This document shows, one piece after another, positions 9,527 through 17,732 of a stretch of DNA of 22,999 nt. Position 1 is the first letter of the stretch. Every line of letters starts with the position of its first letter. The stretch lies in NCBI GenBank assembly GCA_001970955.1, contig MPUH01001146.1, positions 1 to 22,999 on the forward strand, in the 5' to 3' direction. The notes under the pieces were generated by a model. The model saw nothing but the letters and a program-made list of their open reading frames with translations. It was not told the origin of the DNA and did no database searches. The stretch is from Stentor coeruleus. Taxonomy: Eukaryota; Ciliophora; Heterotrichea; Heterotrichida; Stentoridae. Made by a program: the position numbers and the translations under genes.

Positions 9527-10975
9527 CTACTCATCTATAGAGTTGCTAAATTTATCAAGATTTTCCACTTTCATACGCTTATTATACAATTGTCTTTCAT
9601 ATCTGACATGATTTGGGTCAATATGCGGGCCTATAAACTTGGCAATTTTCTTATTAGCTAATTGTTCGTTATTGAATTTCTTCATAGCCACATAGAATTT
9701 CTCATAATCTTCTGGATTCCATTCAGTCCTTTCTTTAGAAAAATACTTATAACTTCTATTAAGCTTTTCTTCTGGGCTTTCATATATCTCTAAAATCTTA
9801 CTCGCCACTTGGTCAATTGCGTTTTCTCCATTAAAAAACATAAGTTCACTAAAAAGCCCTGGACTTTTCTTTTGATTCCAAATATAACATTCAAGTTCAC
9901 TTACTAATTGATAATCAAAATCTTTTGAATATAATTGACAAGTGTCATAATGAAAAAATGCTATCGAATCATCTAATTTACGGCCACTCATTTGAATTGC
10001 CCTTTCTATACATGGTCCTTCTCCTGATAAATATTGAATAAAACCTTTAGATGAATAATCTAAAGATAAAGCTAAAGTGTTTTCTTCAATACATTTCATT
10101 TCATTGAATTTATCGAATATACCTAATAAATTCATCCCTTCTTCTTCACAGAAATTATAAAACTTCTCATATAAGACTATTATATCAGGGCTTAAGTGGG
10201 AGATATTAGAAAAATCATTGATTTTTTTTATTTTGTCTGGGCGGGATTTTAGGTTCCTTCTAAACTTCTCGTTTTTTTGGAAGTTGTTTATTTCCCGATT
10301 TGTCAGTTCGATTTTAAAGTGATGCTTGGCTCTGATCAAAGATGTGTATATTAAATTCTGCAGGTAAAAATCAGCAACTTTTTCTAAGTCTTCAGGTACT
10401 TTAGGTGTTATTTTTTTAATAAACTGGAAAATCATGGGCAAGACAATTAAAGGCAGTCTGGGGATTTTCATAAACCTATTCGCGGCAAATAGGGTTTGTG
10501 ATGAGTAACTCGATATATGATTCCTAAGCGAAGAGTAGCTTATGCTTGTATCTTCGATATTTTGATTCATTTCACTAGCATTATCGCTTTCTTCAGGTTT
10601 GTATTCTCCAGTTGATTTGATTTGCTCATATACAGTCGAGCCATTTATCCAGAATTTTGCATCTCCCCTTAGCCTGGTAATAATTCCTAGTATAAGTTCT
10701 TCTGTTGTCGTTGCTATTTAGTCTTTACATTTGAAGTGAGAACTATGTAGTAAAGCTAATTCTATTATATACGTTTCTAGTTCGAAGTCTTGCACACAGC
10801 ATAGCTCTTTACGAGTTAATCGGCGCTTCACTTCCTTTTTAATTGTAGGTAAGGCTGATACACAAAGGGATGTTGAGTCGCCTTTTAATGGTTTTCGTGT
10901 GAAACCTGTTGTGTTGAAGATCTGCGTTCTTGATAGGTCACTGAACTTTGGTTCGAGGTTTTTCTGGAGGTTCAT
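9527..10975 (-). CDS. SANT/Myb-like domain protein (two exons)
   Basis: Exon 1 (10975-10729) and exon 2 (10713-9527) join across a 15-nt intron to give 477 residues; the split codon makes Ser83. A downstream ATG at 10570 (residue 131) opens the second frame, but the 47 codons before it read as normal protein and connect through the intron, so the start is 10975. Residues about 410-462 form a SANT/Myb-like three-helix motif: TEWNPEDYEKFYVAMKKF, then IAKFIGPHI, then VRYERQLYNKR, with aromatic and Trp positions where the hydrophobic core is expected. The rest is charged and helical without a recognised fold; residues 44-56 (TIKKEVKRRLTRK) are basic. A nuclear, chromatin-associated or DNA-binding role is inferred from the SANT motif only. 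The gene ends with TAG. Confidence 0.82.
10714..10728 (-). other. 15-nt spliceosomal intron
   Basis: On the minus strand it reads GTAAAGACTAAATAG. Without splicing the frame stops at TAA (10718-10720) after 85 codons. With it removed, T plus CA gives Ser and the frame runs on for 394 further codons. Length and ends match the other intron in this window. Confidence 0.93.
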
Positions 10976-11674
10976 ATTTATAAGCGAGGTTTAATAATTA
11001 TTTATGGGTGGTTTGGTGGAAAATTTTATGGATTTTGTTAGATAAAAAGAGAAGGTTTTTATCATTTAATAAGGCTTTGGTTTTTTTGAAGGAAGAGGAA
11101 GTTTAGATTTTTTAGATGTTGGAGATGAAGATTTGGTGTTTAGGTTTTATTGGTTTGGTGATATAGACTTTTTTGAAGTTTTAGTTGATTTTTAGGAATA
11201 TTGTTTGTAGGGTTTCAGATGTAGTTTAGGAAATTGTGTTATAAAATTTATAGTTAATTAAAATCGGTTGTGATTAGGATTGAAAATTACGGTTTTTATT
11301 TAGGAATTTATTAAATCAAGTTGTGGAATTAATTATTTATGGCAAGTTTAAATTTACCCTCATAAATAAAACTAATAAGCAACCATAAAATTTTAAATCA
11401 ATCAAAAAATACAATAAAACAACAAAATACACATTCCATGACAAAATTATAAACAAAAAAAATATATCAATACCTTAATCTATTAAATAATACAAAAACC
11501 ATGCATTCCAAACACTAGCCACCCTGCCCATGCAATTACAAAAACAAATTCTAAAAACCTAAAACCCACCAAAAAAATAGCCAATCCAAAAAAAGCCTCT
11601 CATTCCTAATTCACAAAACCTAAACCATTTTTAATCATTTCCTAAAACCTTTTAAACCCATAAACATATTTTTT
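10976..11674. other. Intergenic region with a sharp skew switch near 11340
   Basis: No gene. From 10976 to about 11340 the plus strand is G-rich and nearly C-free (5' flank of the minus gene at 10975). From about 11345 to 11674 it is C-containing and almost G-free (3' flank of the minus gene at 11675). The change is abrupt. Confidence 0.6.
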
Positions 11675-12889
11675 TTACTTATTATATTGAGAGTTCACTA
11701 CCATTAAAATCTCCGTAATTTTCCCCAAAGTTTTCAATCCATTAATAACACTATCATCATTTAACAACTGTATAATCTGTGCATAATTCTGATCAGTTTG
11801 TATCTCTCTATCAATAAACCCAACATTAACTTTACATCCATTAGCCATAACAACATGAGGGCTTTCTAAAAAACTAATATCAGAAATAATCTCTTGTTCA
11901 CTACTACTCGATAAAGAAAAACCTTGACTTTCAGGACTATAAGCTTCAATACCTTTCTTTGGTGCCTGAAGAGTTCCAATCCTATAATTATTTTTTATCA
12001 TATCCGGGCTTAAAACCATATAAGTTGCATATTCTTGTCCAGAAGTTTCAGGGGTAACTTCTAAAACTTGTTCTTTTGGTGAAACAATTTGAATTGTCTG
12101 TGTCGGTGAAGAAAAACTCTGGTCAGGAAAAGTCTCAAAGTGTTTTTCATGGTTTTTTAAAGGACTATTTTCAGTAAAAGTACATGAAGCTTCAGTTTTT
12201 AAAGGTTCTTTTAAAGACCCATATGTTTCACTTGTTGACTGACTTTTGCTTTGTGTTGTGTCAAATAAAGAAACCCGTTTACATTGATGACTAACCCCAG
12301 AATATTGTGTTTTAGGTTTTTTACCAGTCAGAACTGGAGTGAAAACTCTATGTTTATTTTTTTCTATATCAGGAGTATTTAGGTTATTAGCTTGTAATGG
12401 TCTTCTTGGGGACTCGAAAGTACTCGTCATGATTTTTGATGCAAAATTCTTCGACCAACTTGATATGTTTTTAACTATATTATTACCAAGTAAGCTTTTA
12501 TTAAGTTTTTTCTCATACTTTTTATTGATAATAAACGATGTGCTCACTTTTCTTGTAACTTTTTTCAGATCTTTTGCTAGTTCTAGACAATGTATTGGCT
12601 TTTGAGGAACAAGAAGGGATATTTCATCAATTGGATTATTTTGAGGTAGGATTCTACCTTCAGGGTTGTTTTCTTTGTCGTAGTTTTTAGGGAGTTTGGT
12701 AGGAACTGGGGAAAAAACTTGTCTTTCAGGACTTTCTGGGCTTCTGGAGTCATGTTTGCTAGGACTGCGAGGAGGTTTTTTCATGTGTGTGAACTTTTTT
12801 GATATGGTTTTGAGATCTTTTATTTTACCACAGGGTGCTAGGTTTATTATTCCAAAACTTGGCATTTCTGCATTAGGCTCAGTTTCCAT
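11675..12889 (-). CDS. Disordered protein with 14 SP/TP sites and a KEN box
   Basis: 404 residues, ATG at 12889 to TAA. No folded domain is recognised. The protein is rich in Ser, Pro, Lys and Asn and carries 14 minimal proline-directed phosphorylation sites (S42, S50, S53, S60, S160, T172, T184, S242, S261, S270, T279, S294, S318, S343). Several are followed by basic residues as preferred by CDKs, such as RSPSK. Residues 71-76 read DKENNP, a KEN box with the following Pro often seen in APC/C degrons. A possible D-box, RRPLQANNLN, begins at 162 (RxxL present, spacing imperfect). The C terminus (about 352-400) is more hydrophobic and may form a helix pair. The combination suggests a cell-cycle-regulated CDK and APC/C substrate; this is inference from short motifs. 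Orthology to a named regulator cannot be claimed. Confidence 0.8.
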   Translation of the reverse strand: METEPNAEMPSFGIINLAPCGKIKDLKTISKKFTHMKKPPRSPSKHDSRSPESPERQVFSPVPTKLPKNYDKENNPEGRILPQNNPIDEISLLVPQKPIHCLELAKDLKKVTRKVSTSFIINKKYEKKLNKSLLGNNIVKNISSWSKNFASKIMTSTFESPRRPLQANNLNTPDIEKNKHRVFTPVLTGKKPKTQYSGVSHQCKRVSLFDTTQSKSQSTSETYGSLKEPLKTEASCTFTENSPLKNHEKHFETFPDQSFSSPTQTIQIVSPKEQVLEVTPETSGQEYATYMVLSPDMIKNNYRIGTLQAPKKGIEAYSPESQGFSLSSSSEQEIISDISFLESPHVVMANGCKVNVGFIDREIQTDQNYAQIIQLLNDDSVINGLKTLGKITEILMVVNSQYNK

Positions 12890-13137
12890 AACTTGCTTTT
12901 ATATGGGCATTTATGCACTTTTCGAATTTGACCATTTTGGTTTAAAATATAAGAAACCGCGGTTTTACCAGTTATGCTTTTAGGGAATGAAGGGGGGGAT
13001 TTTGTTCTTAGGATTATGGGTTTTAACAATGGTTTAAGCTTGGATTGATAGATTTTTTATAGAGGATTTTAGGGTGAGAATATGATTGAAGATAAAACCT
13101 GCGGCAGATGTGAATTTAAGGGTTTTATGGTAAAGAG
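12890..13137. other. Divergent intergenic region (shared promoter space)
   Basis: About 250 bases separate the divergent starts at 12889 (-) and 13138 (+). The plus strand is G-rich from about 12985 on, fitting the 5' flank of the minus gene but not that of the plus gene. No sharp promoter element is recognised. Confidence 0.45.
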
Positions 13138-14523
13138 ATGGTTAAAAAAGCTAAAGATACTTTTTTTTCTATAAATTATCTTCAAATCCTTACTTCCAAA
13201 CACAATAATAAAATGCTAGCTGAAAAAATGCGTCGTGGGCAATACCATATCAGTGATGAAGTGCCCTCACTAATTGACATCTCAATCGATGTTGTATCCA
13301 ACAACTTTAGCTTATATCCAAGTTTACCAGGGTTAAAAGTCCAATACATAATCGACAAAATAATAGACAAAGTTAGTGAAAATTTACCTATAACAATAAC
13401 AGCACCTAATATCGAACATGAGTCTTATTGGAAACGATCATGTGAGCGTCGTTGGAAAGTAGTCACAACAAATGAACATGGGTGGTCTTGGAAGCAAACA
13501 TACATAGAAAGACATATGCAAGAGCTTCTAAGTAAACATTCTGGTGAAGATATAACAATCCTTACAGAAGCTATAAATTCTACAAGGAATTTTATTTTTG
13601 GTATGGATATTGAAGAACTTCCTTCACATTTGGATTTAAGGATACTTTTTGGTAATGTTCCTTGTATAAATCGTTTAAAAGTGAGTTTTGGAGCTAAACA
13701 TTTAGGTTCTGAATATGATAGATCATTATTTGGTATGAGAATGACAGATGCTGCTATATTAGCCAAGTGTATAAAAAACGCTCAATGTTTATCTTCATTA
13801 TCTTTACCTTGTAATCTTATTGATGATGAACTTATTAAAATGCTCACAAGAGGATTTCTTATGAATAAAACCCTTATTGAACTTGATTTATCCCATAATC
13901 GTATAAGTGATCATGGGGCTAGAAGAATAGCTAAGTATCTTTTCCATACAGAAGTACTTATTTCTTTAAATCTTAGTGATAATCATATACAATATGAAGG
14001 GTCAAGATGTATTGGCCAGGCATTAAGAAACAATCGATCTTTACAGATTCTAAACTTAAAACATAATCGACTTGATGATAAAGCTGGAGCAAAACTTTGT
14101 AATGATTTACAACAAAATTTAATAGTCAGATCACTAAATTTAAGTGCTAATATGCTTTCACAGCTTTTTTGTGAGAAACTTACTGAATTGCTTTCTGAAA
14201 CAAATTCCCTTATTGACCTTGATTTAAGTTGTAATTTATTAGTTGATCAAGAAGCTGAAGATAGTATTAAAAATGAAATGATTAGAGCAGTTGAAGGGTT
14301 AAAAGAAACTCTAAGCAAAAATTGTACTTTGCTTAAGTTGGATATAAGGAATAATGGTTTACCTAGATGTAAATTGTATTTAGATTTGGAAAAAGATATA
14401 ACTGAAGTGGTTTTAAAACATGATTTAGATTTGAAGGATATACCATTGTTTAGGGTACAAACACCTTCATCTAGAGATTCAAGATCGCGTGAGTCGGGTA
14501 GTGCAAGGAAAGACCGTAAATAA
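13138..14523 (+). CDS. DRC5: Dynein regulatory complex subunit 5 (DRC5/TCTE1) homologue, leucine-rich repeat protein
   Basis: 461 residues to TAA. DRC5 is part of the nexin-dynein regulatory complex that links outer doublets in the axoneme and controls dynein activity in cilia. The N-terminal region is diagnostic: LPITITAPNIEHESYWKRSC (residues 83-102), then RRWKVV and GWSWKQTYIERHMQELL, matching the conserved LP--TA-LI--E-YW-R-C---W and SWK----ERH--LL pattern of TCTE1. Residues about 215-400 hold ribonuclease-inhibitor-type leucine-rich repeats with LDLSHNRISDHGARRIAKYL as a typical unit. Length is close to the roughly 500 residues of animal TCTE1. The C terminus is a short Ser/Arg-rich tail. 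Start choice is uncertain: the ATG at 13213 (residue 26, MLAEKMRRG) follows a C-containing, G-poor leader typical of 5' flanks here and lies nearer the conserved part. The gene is divergent from the KEN-box gene. Confidence 0.9.
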   Translation: MVKKAKDTFFSINYLQILTSKHNNKMLAEKMRRGQYHISDEVPSLIDISIDVVSNNFSLYPSLPGLKVQYIIDKIIDKVSENLPITITAPNIEHESYWKRSCERRWKVVTTNEHGWSWKQTYIERHMQELLSKHSGEDITILTEAINSTRNFIFGMDIEELPSHLDLRILFGNVPCINRLKVSFGAKHLGSEYDRSLFGMRMTDAAILAKCIKNAQCLSSLSLPCNLIDDELIKMLTRGFLMNKTLIELDLSHNRISDHGARRIAKYLFHTEVLISLNLSDNHIQYEGSRCIGQALRNNRSLQILNLKHNRLDDKAGAKLCNDLQQNLIVRSLNLSANMLSQLFCEKLTELLSETNSLIDLDLSCNLLVDQEAEDSIKNEMIRAVEGLKETLSKNCTLLKLDIRNNGLPRCKLYLDLEKDITEVVLKHDLDLKDIPLFRVQTPSSRDSRSRESGSARKDRK

Positions 14524-14649
14524 AGTAGATTTAATTATTATGATAAGATCGTAAATTAAAATTTTTTTGATAGTAATTTTGATTTGGTTTTATGAATTAT
14601 CATTAGGAATCATGGTATTTATTTGAAGGAAGTGGTTTAGTGTTGGATA

Positions 14650-14721
14650 TCCGAGGTAGTATAGTGGTAAGTATTCCTGCCTGTCACGCAGGAGACCCGG
14701 GTTCAATTCCCGGCCTCGGAG
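14650..14721 (+). tRNA. tRNA-Asp (GUC)
   Basis: 72 nt with a full cloverleaf. The acceptor stem TCCGAGG (14650-14656) pairs with CCTCGGA (14714-14720) and the discriminator base is G14721. The A box is TAGTATAGTGG (14657-14667) and the B box GGTTCAATTCC (14700-14710). The anticodon stem CCTGC/GCAGG encloses CTGTCAC, giving anticodon GTC for Asp. There is no intron and no encoded CCA, as usual in eukaryotic nuclear tRNA genes. It is a single tRNA gene between two plus-strand protein genes. Confidence 0.97.
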
Positions 14722-14731
14722 TTTTTTTTTT
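14722..14731 (+). terminator. RNA polymerase III T-run terminator
   Basis: An uninterrupted run of about ten T directly follows the discriminator base of the tRNA-Asp gene, the usual pol III stop signal. Confidence 0.9.
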
Positions 14732-15128
14732 GATTTTCAGGTTTGATTGTATTTGCATTAGCCTGTATTGTTAGTAGCTTATCCAGTTGAAGTTTCATAT
14801 AAATAATGTATTTTAAACTTTTTTTTCAAAAAATCATATCATCTTCAGACAAAGTCCATAAAAAAAACGCATATACAATAAACTAAATAATCTTCAACTA
14901 AGATTTTATATAAAAACTCATAGCCAAAACAATAAATTATAATCAAACCATAAAACCACAATTCGAAATTTAAATAAAATCAACTATATCATCATCAAAC
15001 CTATCCTCCAAAATGCACTTTCTATATTCCTTACCCATCCTACAACACAAAGTATAAGAAATCCTAAAACTTTTTACTAAAATAACATACATTTCCATAT
15101 ATCTCCAAGCTAATAATTATTTAAATAA
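14732..15128. other. 5' flank of the kinase gene
   Basis: No gene seen. From about 14815 to 15128 the plus strand is A/C-rich and G-poor, the composition found 5' of most genes here, ending in an A/T-only stretch (taattatttaaataa) before the kinase ATG. Confidence 0.55.
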
Positions 15129-16655
15129 ATGGGAAAACGAATCGGGCAATATGAATTAAAATCTAAACTTGGACAAGGGACCTTTGGTACTGTGTATCTT
15201 GGGAAACATATCCCTTCCAAGAATAAAATTGCAGTCAAAATGATTAACCGAGTGGGTTTAAAACCTGAGCAACAGAACCGATTAGAACAAGAAATTTTAT
15301 GTCAAAGATCAGTTACTAGTGATTATATAGTAAGTCTGATTGATGTTCAGAAAACAGAAAATAACTTTTACTTGATATTAGAATTCTGTGAAGGAGGTGA
15401 TCTTGGACAATATATAAAATCTCATGGGGCTGTTTCAGAGCAAGTTGCCCAGAAATGGATGCAGAATTTAGCTGAAGGGTTTAAAGCTTTGAGGATTAAG
15501 AATATTATACATAGAGATTTAAAACTTCAGAATATACTTATGACTGAAAATTCTCCTAAGGCTATATTGAAATTAGCCGATTTTGGTATGTCAAGATTCC
15601 TTGGAGATGGACTTGCTCAAACTTGGCTTGGTACACCATTGTATATGGCCCCAGAGATGTTTAAGAATAAGGAAGGATATGATTCGAAAGCGGATATATG
15701 GAGTTTAGGTATTGTTATGTATGAAATGCTGGTTGGAGAACCTCCGATTAAGGCTCAGAGGAGGGATGAAATACCGTCAGCGCAAAAAAACCTTAAGGCC
15801 ATGCCTGAGAATTTATCTCCTGCGTGTTTGGATCTGATTACTCGTCTGCTTGCTTACGATCCTAAGGACCGAATATCTTTTGACGAGTTTTTTACTCACC
15901 CTTTCATCAGAAAAGAAGAAGTAAAATCATTGCTCATAACCGAGTCCAACAAATCCAACAAGTCAGAAAGCGACAAACCTGAAATCACTCAAACTGACGA
16001 TTTCGTCCTTTTAGACGATCAAGAGTCCTGCACTGACTTTGTATTTCTTAAAACCGACACCCATCCAGCTATAAACCTTTCTGAAATAATTTCATTAATC
16101 AATAAAAAAGTTCAAATCAGCGACGTCATCTGTAAACTTGCCTCAAAACTTAAAATCAATAAAGAAATAAACGGTGCCTATGCCTTAATCGAAAGAGCTA
16201 CAGAACTTTTAGAAATCTCTGTTGATAAAGGTAAAGAACTTATAGATACTCATGGTCTTGTACCAAATAGTTACCCTTTATTTTTTGAACAAGTCGATAA
16301 AGTCAAAAGCCTTTTCAATGATTGTAAACGAAAAAGCGAAGAATTATATAAAGAAGTAGAAACTTCAGCTGAAGAACAGAAAAAAGCTTTGAAATATGAA
16401 GGAAAAGCAAGTGAAAATCTTGCTGAGAATCTTATATTGAATTATTCTATAACACTTTGTAAAGAAGCTGCTAAGGATGAGTATTTAAGGGATTATTTGA
16501 GAGCATCGGAAAAATATAAGGAAGCTATTGTTTTGTTGGAGTTTTTGATTGATAAGAAAGATGGGGAAAACTCAGACTGGGAAAAGTTTGAGAATTTTGT
16601 TGTGGAGACTAAGAGGAGATGTGAGACTGTGACTGTGAAACTTACTACAGCTTAG
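15129..16655 (+). CDS. ATG1/ULK-like serine/threonine protein kinase with C-terminal helical (MIT-like) region
   Basis: 508 residues to TAG. The kinase domain spans about 7-260 and is complete. It has the glycine loop GQGTFG (15-20), lysine K37 in IAVK, HRDLKLQN with catalytic Asp130 and Asn135, DFG (151-153), the activation loop ending in GTPLYMAPE (168-176) and DIWSLGIVMYEML. The fold and motifs, including the GGDLGQYI hinge, fit the ATG1/ULK family, whose founding members start autophagy. The C-terminal half is charged and helical. Segments near 340-365 (AYALIERATELLEISVDKG) and 455-485 (YLRASEKYKEAIVLLEFLI) resemble MIT-type helices as in the ATG1/ULK C terminus. The family also has members with roles in cilia or Hedgehog-type signalling (ULK3, ULK4, Fused), so the process is not settled. 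All catalytic residues are present, so it is probably active. Confidence 0.9.
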   Translation: MGKRIGQYELKSKLGQGTFGTVYLGKHIPSKNKIAVKMINRVGLKPEQQNRLEQEILCQRSVTSDYIVSLIDVQKTENNFYLILEFCEGGDLGQYIKSHGAVSEQVAQKWMQNLAEGFKALRIKNIIHRDLKLQNILMTENSPKAILKLADFGMSRFLGDGLAQTWLGTPLYMAPEMFKNKEGYDSKADIWSLGIVMYEMLVGEPPIKAQRRDEIPSAQKNLKAMPENLSPACLDLITRLLAYDPKDRISFDEFFTHPFIRKEEVKSLLITESNKSNKSESDKPEITQTDDFVLLDDQESCTDFVFLKTDTHPAINLSEIISLINKKVQISDVICKLASKLKINKEINGAYALIERATELLEISVDKGKELIDTHGLVPNSYPLFFEQVDKVKSLFNDCKRKSEELYKEVETSAEEQKKALKYEGKASENLAENLILNYSITLCKEAAKDEYLRDYLRASEKYKEAIVLLEFLIDKKDGENSDWEKFENFVVETKRRCETVTVKLTTA

Positions 16656-17732
16656 GCTGTGTGATAATATAAGTTATTTTAGTATAGTAGGTATTTTATG
16701 ATGAAGTTGGGTAATTGAAAATAATGTGATGGGTAGATTTAGATGTAGATTTTAGGATTTTTAATGATTTTGATGATTTTATATGTAAATTGAGATAATG
16801 GATTGGAAAAATTGGATTTTTTAGTGAAAATTATCTTTTTTTGATTTTTTACGATGGCTGATATGAAAAGTTGGGTGAGTTTTCGTGTGGTATTTTCTGA
16901 TGTTGGGTCGAGTATACAATTGGATTAAATTAATAATGGAATAAAGTAGTAAATGAAGATATTATAAAATACAGAATATAAAATTATACGACAATCAAAT
17001 TATCACTTTACATTATAATTAAATCTAATATCATTATTTCTAAATCCAAAACCCCAAAAAATCCTACAAGCACATTTCAGCCATATGCAAAACTCCAATA
17101 AAATTTCTCAATACAAACTAATTCAATTCCTCTACTAAACTAATTATTTTATCTATAACAAACCAATTTTTTTTATATAAAAAGAAATCACATAAGCCTA
17201 TATAAAAGTTTCAATAAAAACTGTATACCAAGGACAAAACTACTAACAGCATCAAAACTTTTACTCATAAAAAAAATTGAATTTTCTTGTAATAAAGCAA
17301 ATATAAAAGTCATCAATTTCAGCAAACTTCATTAAAAAAATAATACTAGGCATGATCATACTGTATCTATCATGCTTAAATCTTGATAAAACTCATATTA
17401 AACTGGTTCTACCTCAAAAATCTTAATCTTCACATTTAAAAATTGCTGGATATTATAAACCCCATATATTTCTAATAAATATATCTTTTCAGATTATAGA
17501 CTTTTTTTCTTTTAATATATCAATAAGATATTAAGTTACTTTTAAGGGTAAAAATGAAACTGTTGATGTCGCGGGTGAATTTGATGTAAATGATAACAGA
17601 AAGTTCGTTTATTAATTAGAATTATAATCTCTTATCAGAGGTTCAAGAAATAGATTAATTTCCAAATATTAAAACAAAACTATAATCACGACAAAAAATA
17701 TGCTGCAAATAATATTTAACTAGCTAATCATA
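16656..17732. other. Convergent intergenic region with a skew switch near 16960
   Basis: From 16656 to about 16950 the plus strand is G-rich and C-poor (3' flank of the kinase). From about 16980 to 17730 it is C-containing and G-poor (3' flank of the minus gene at 17733). Within it, 17545-17612 is unusually rich in G and reads as a short protein-like frame, and 17350-17375 can form a 7-bp hairpin. No gene can be supported. Confidence 0.55.
17350..17375. repeat. Short inverted repeat (7-bp stem, 12-nt loop)
   Basis: GCATGAT (17350-17356) is the reverse complement of ATCATGC (17369-17375). It lies about 360 bases past the stop of the minus-strand gene in a convergent gap. It could be a chance palindrome in AT-rich DNA or an RNA hairpin; nothing decides this. 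Confidence 0.3.

Noticed and set aside
12339..12983. Two plus-strand frames opposite the KEN-box gene
   Set aside because: They are hydrophobic antisense shadows; the minus-strand frame has motifs and continuous length.
12847..13029. 60-codon minus-strand frame overlapping the start of the KEN-box gene
   Set aside because: It overlaps the KEN-box gene start in another frame and carries no recognisable domain.
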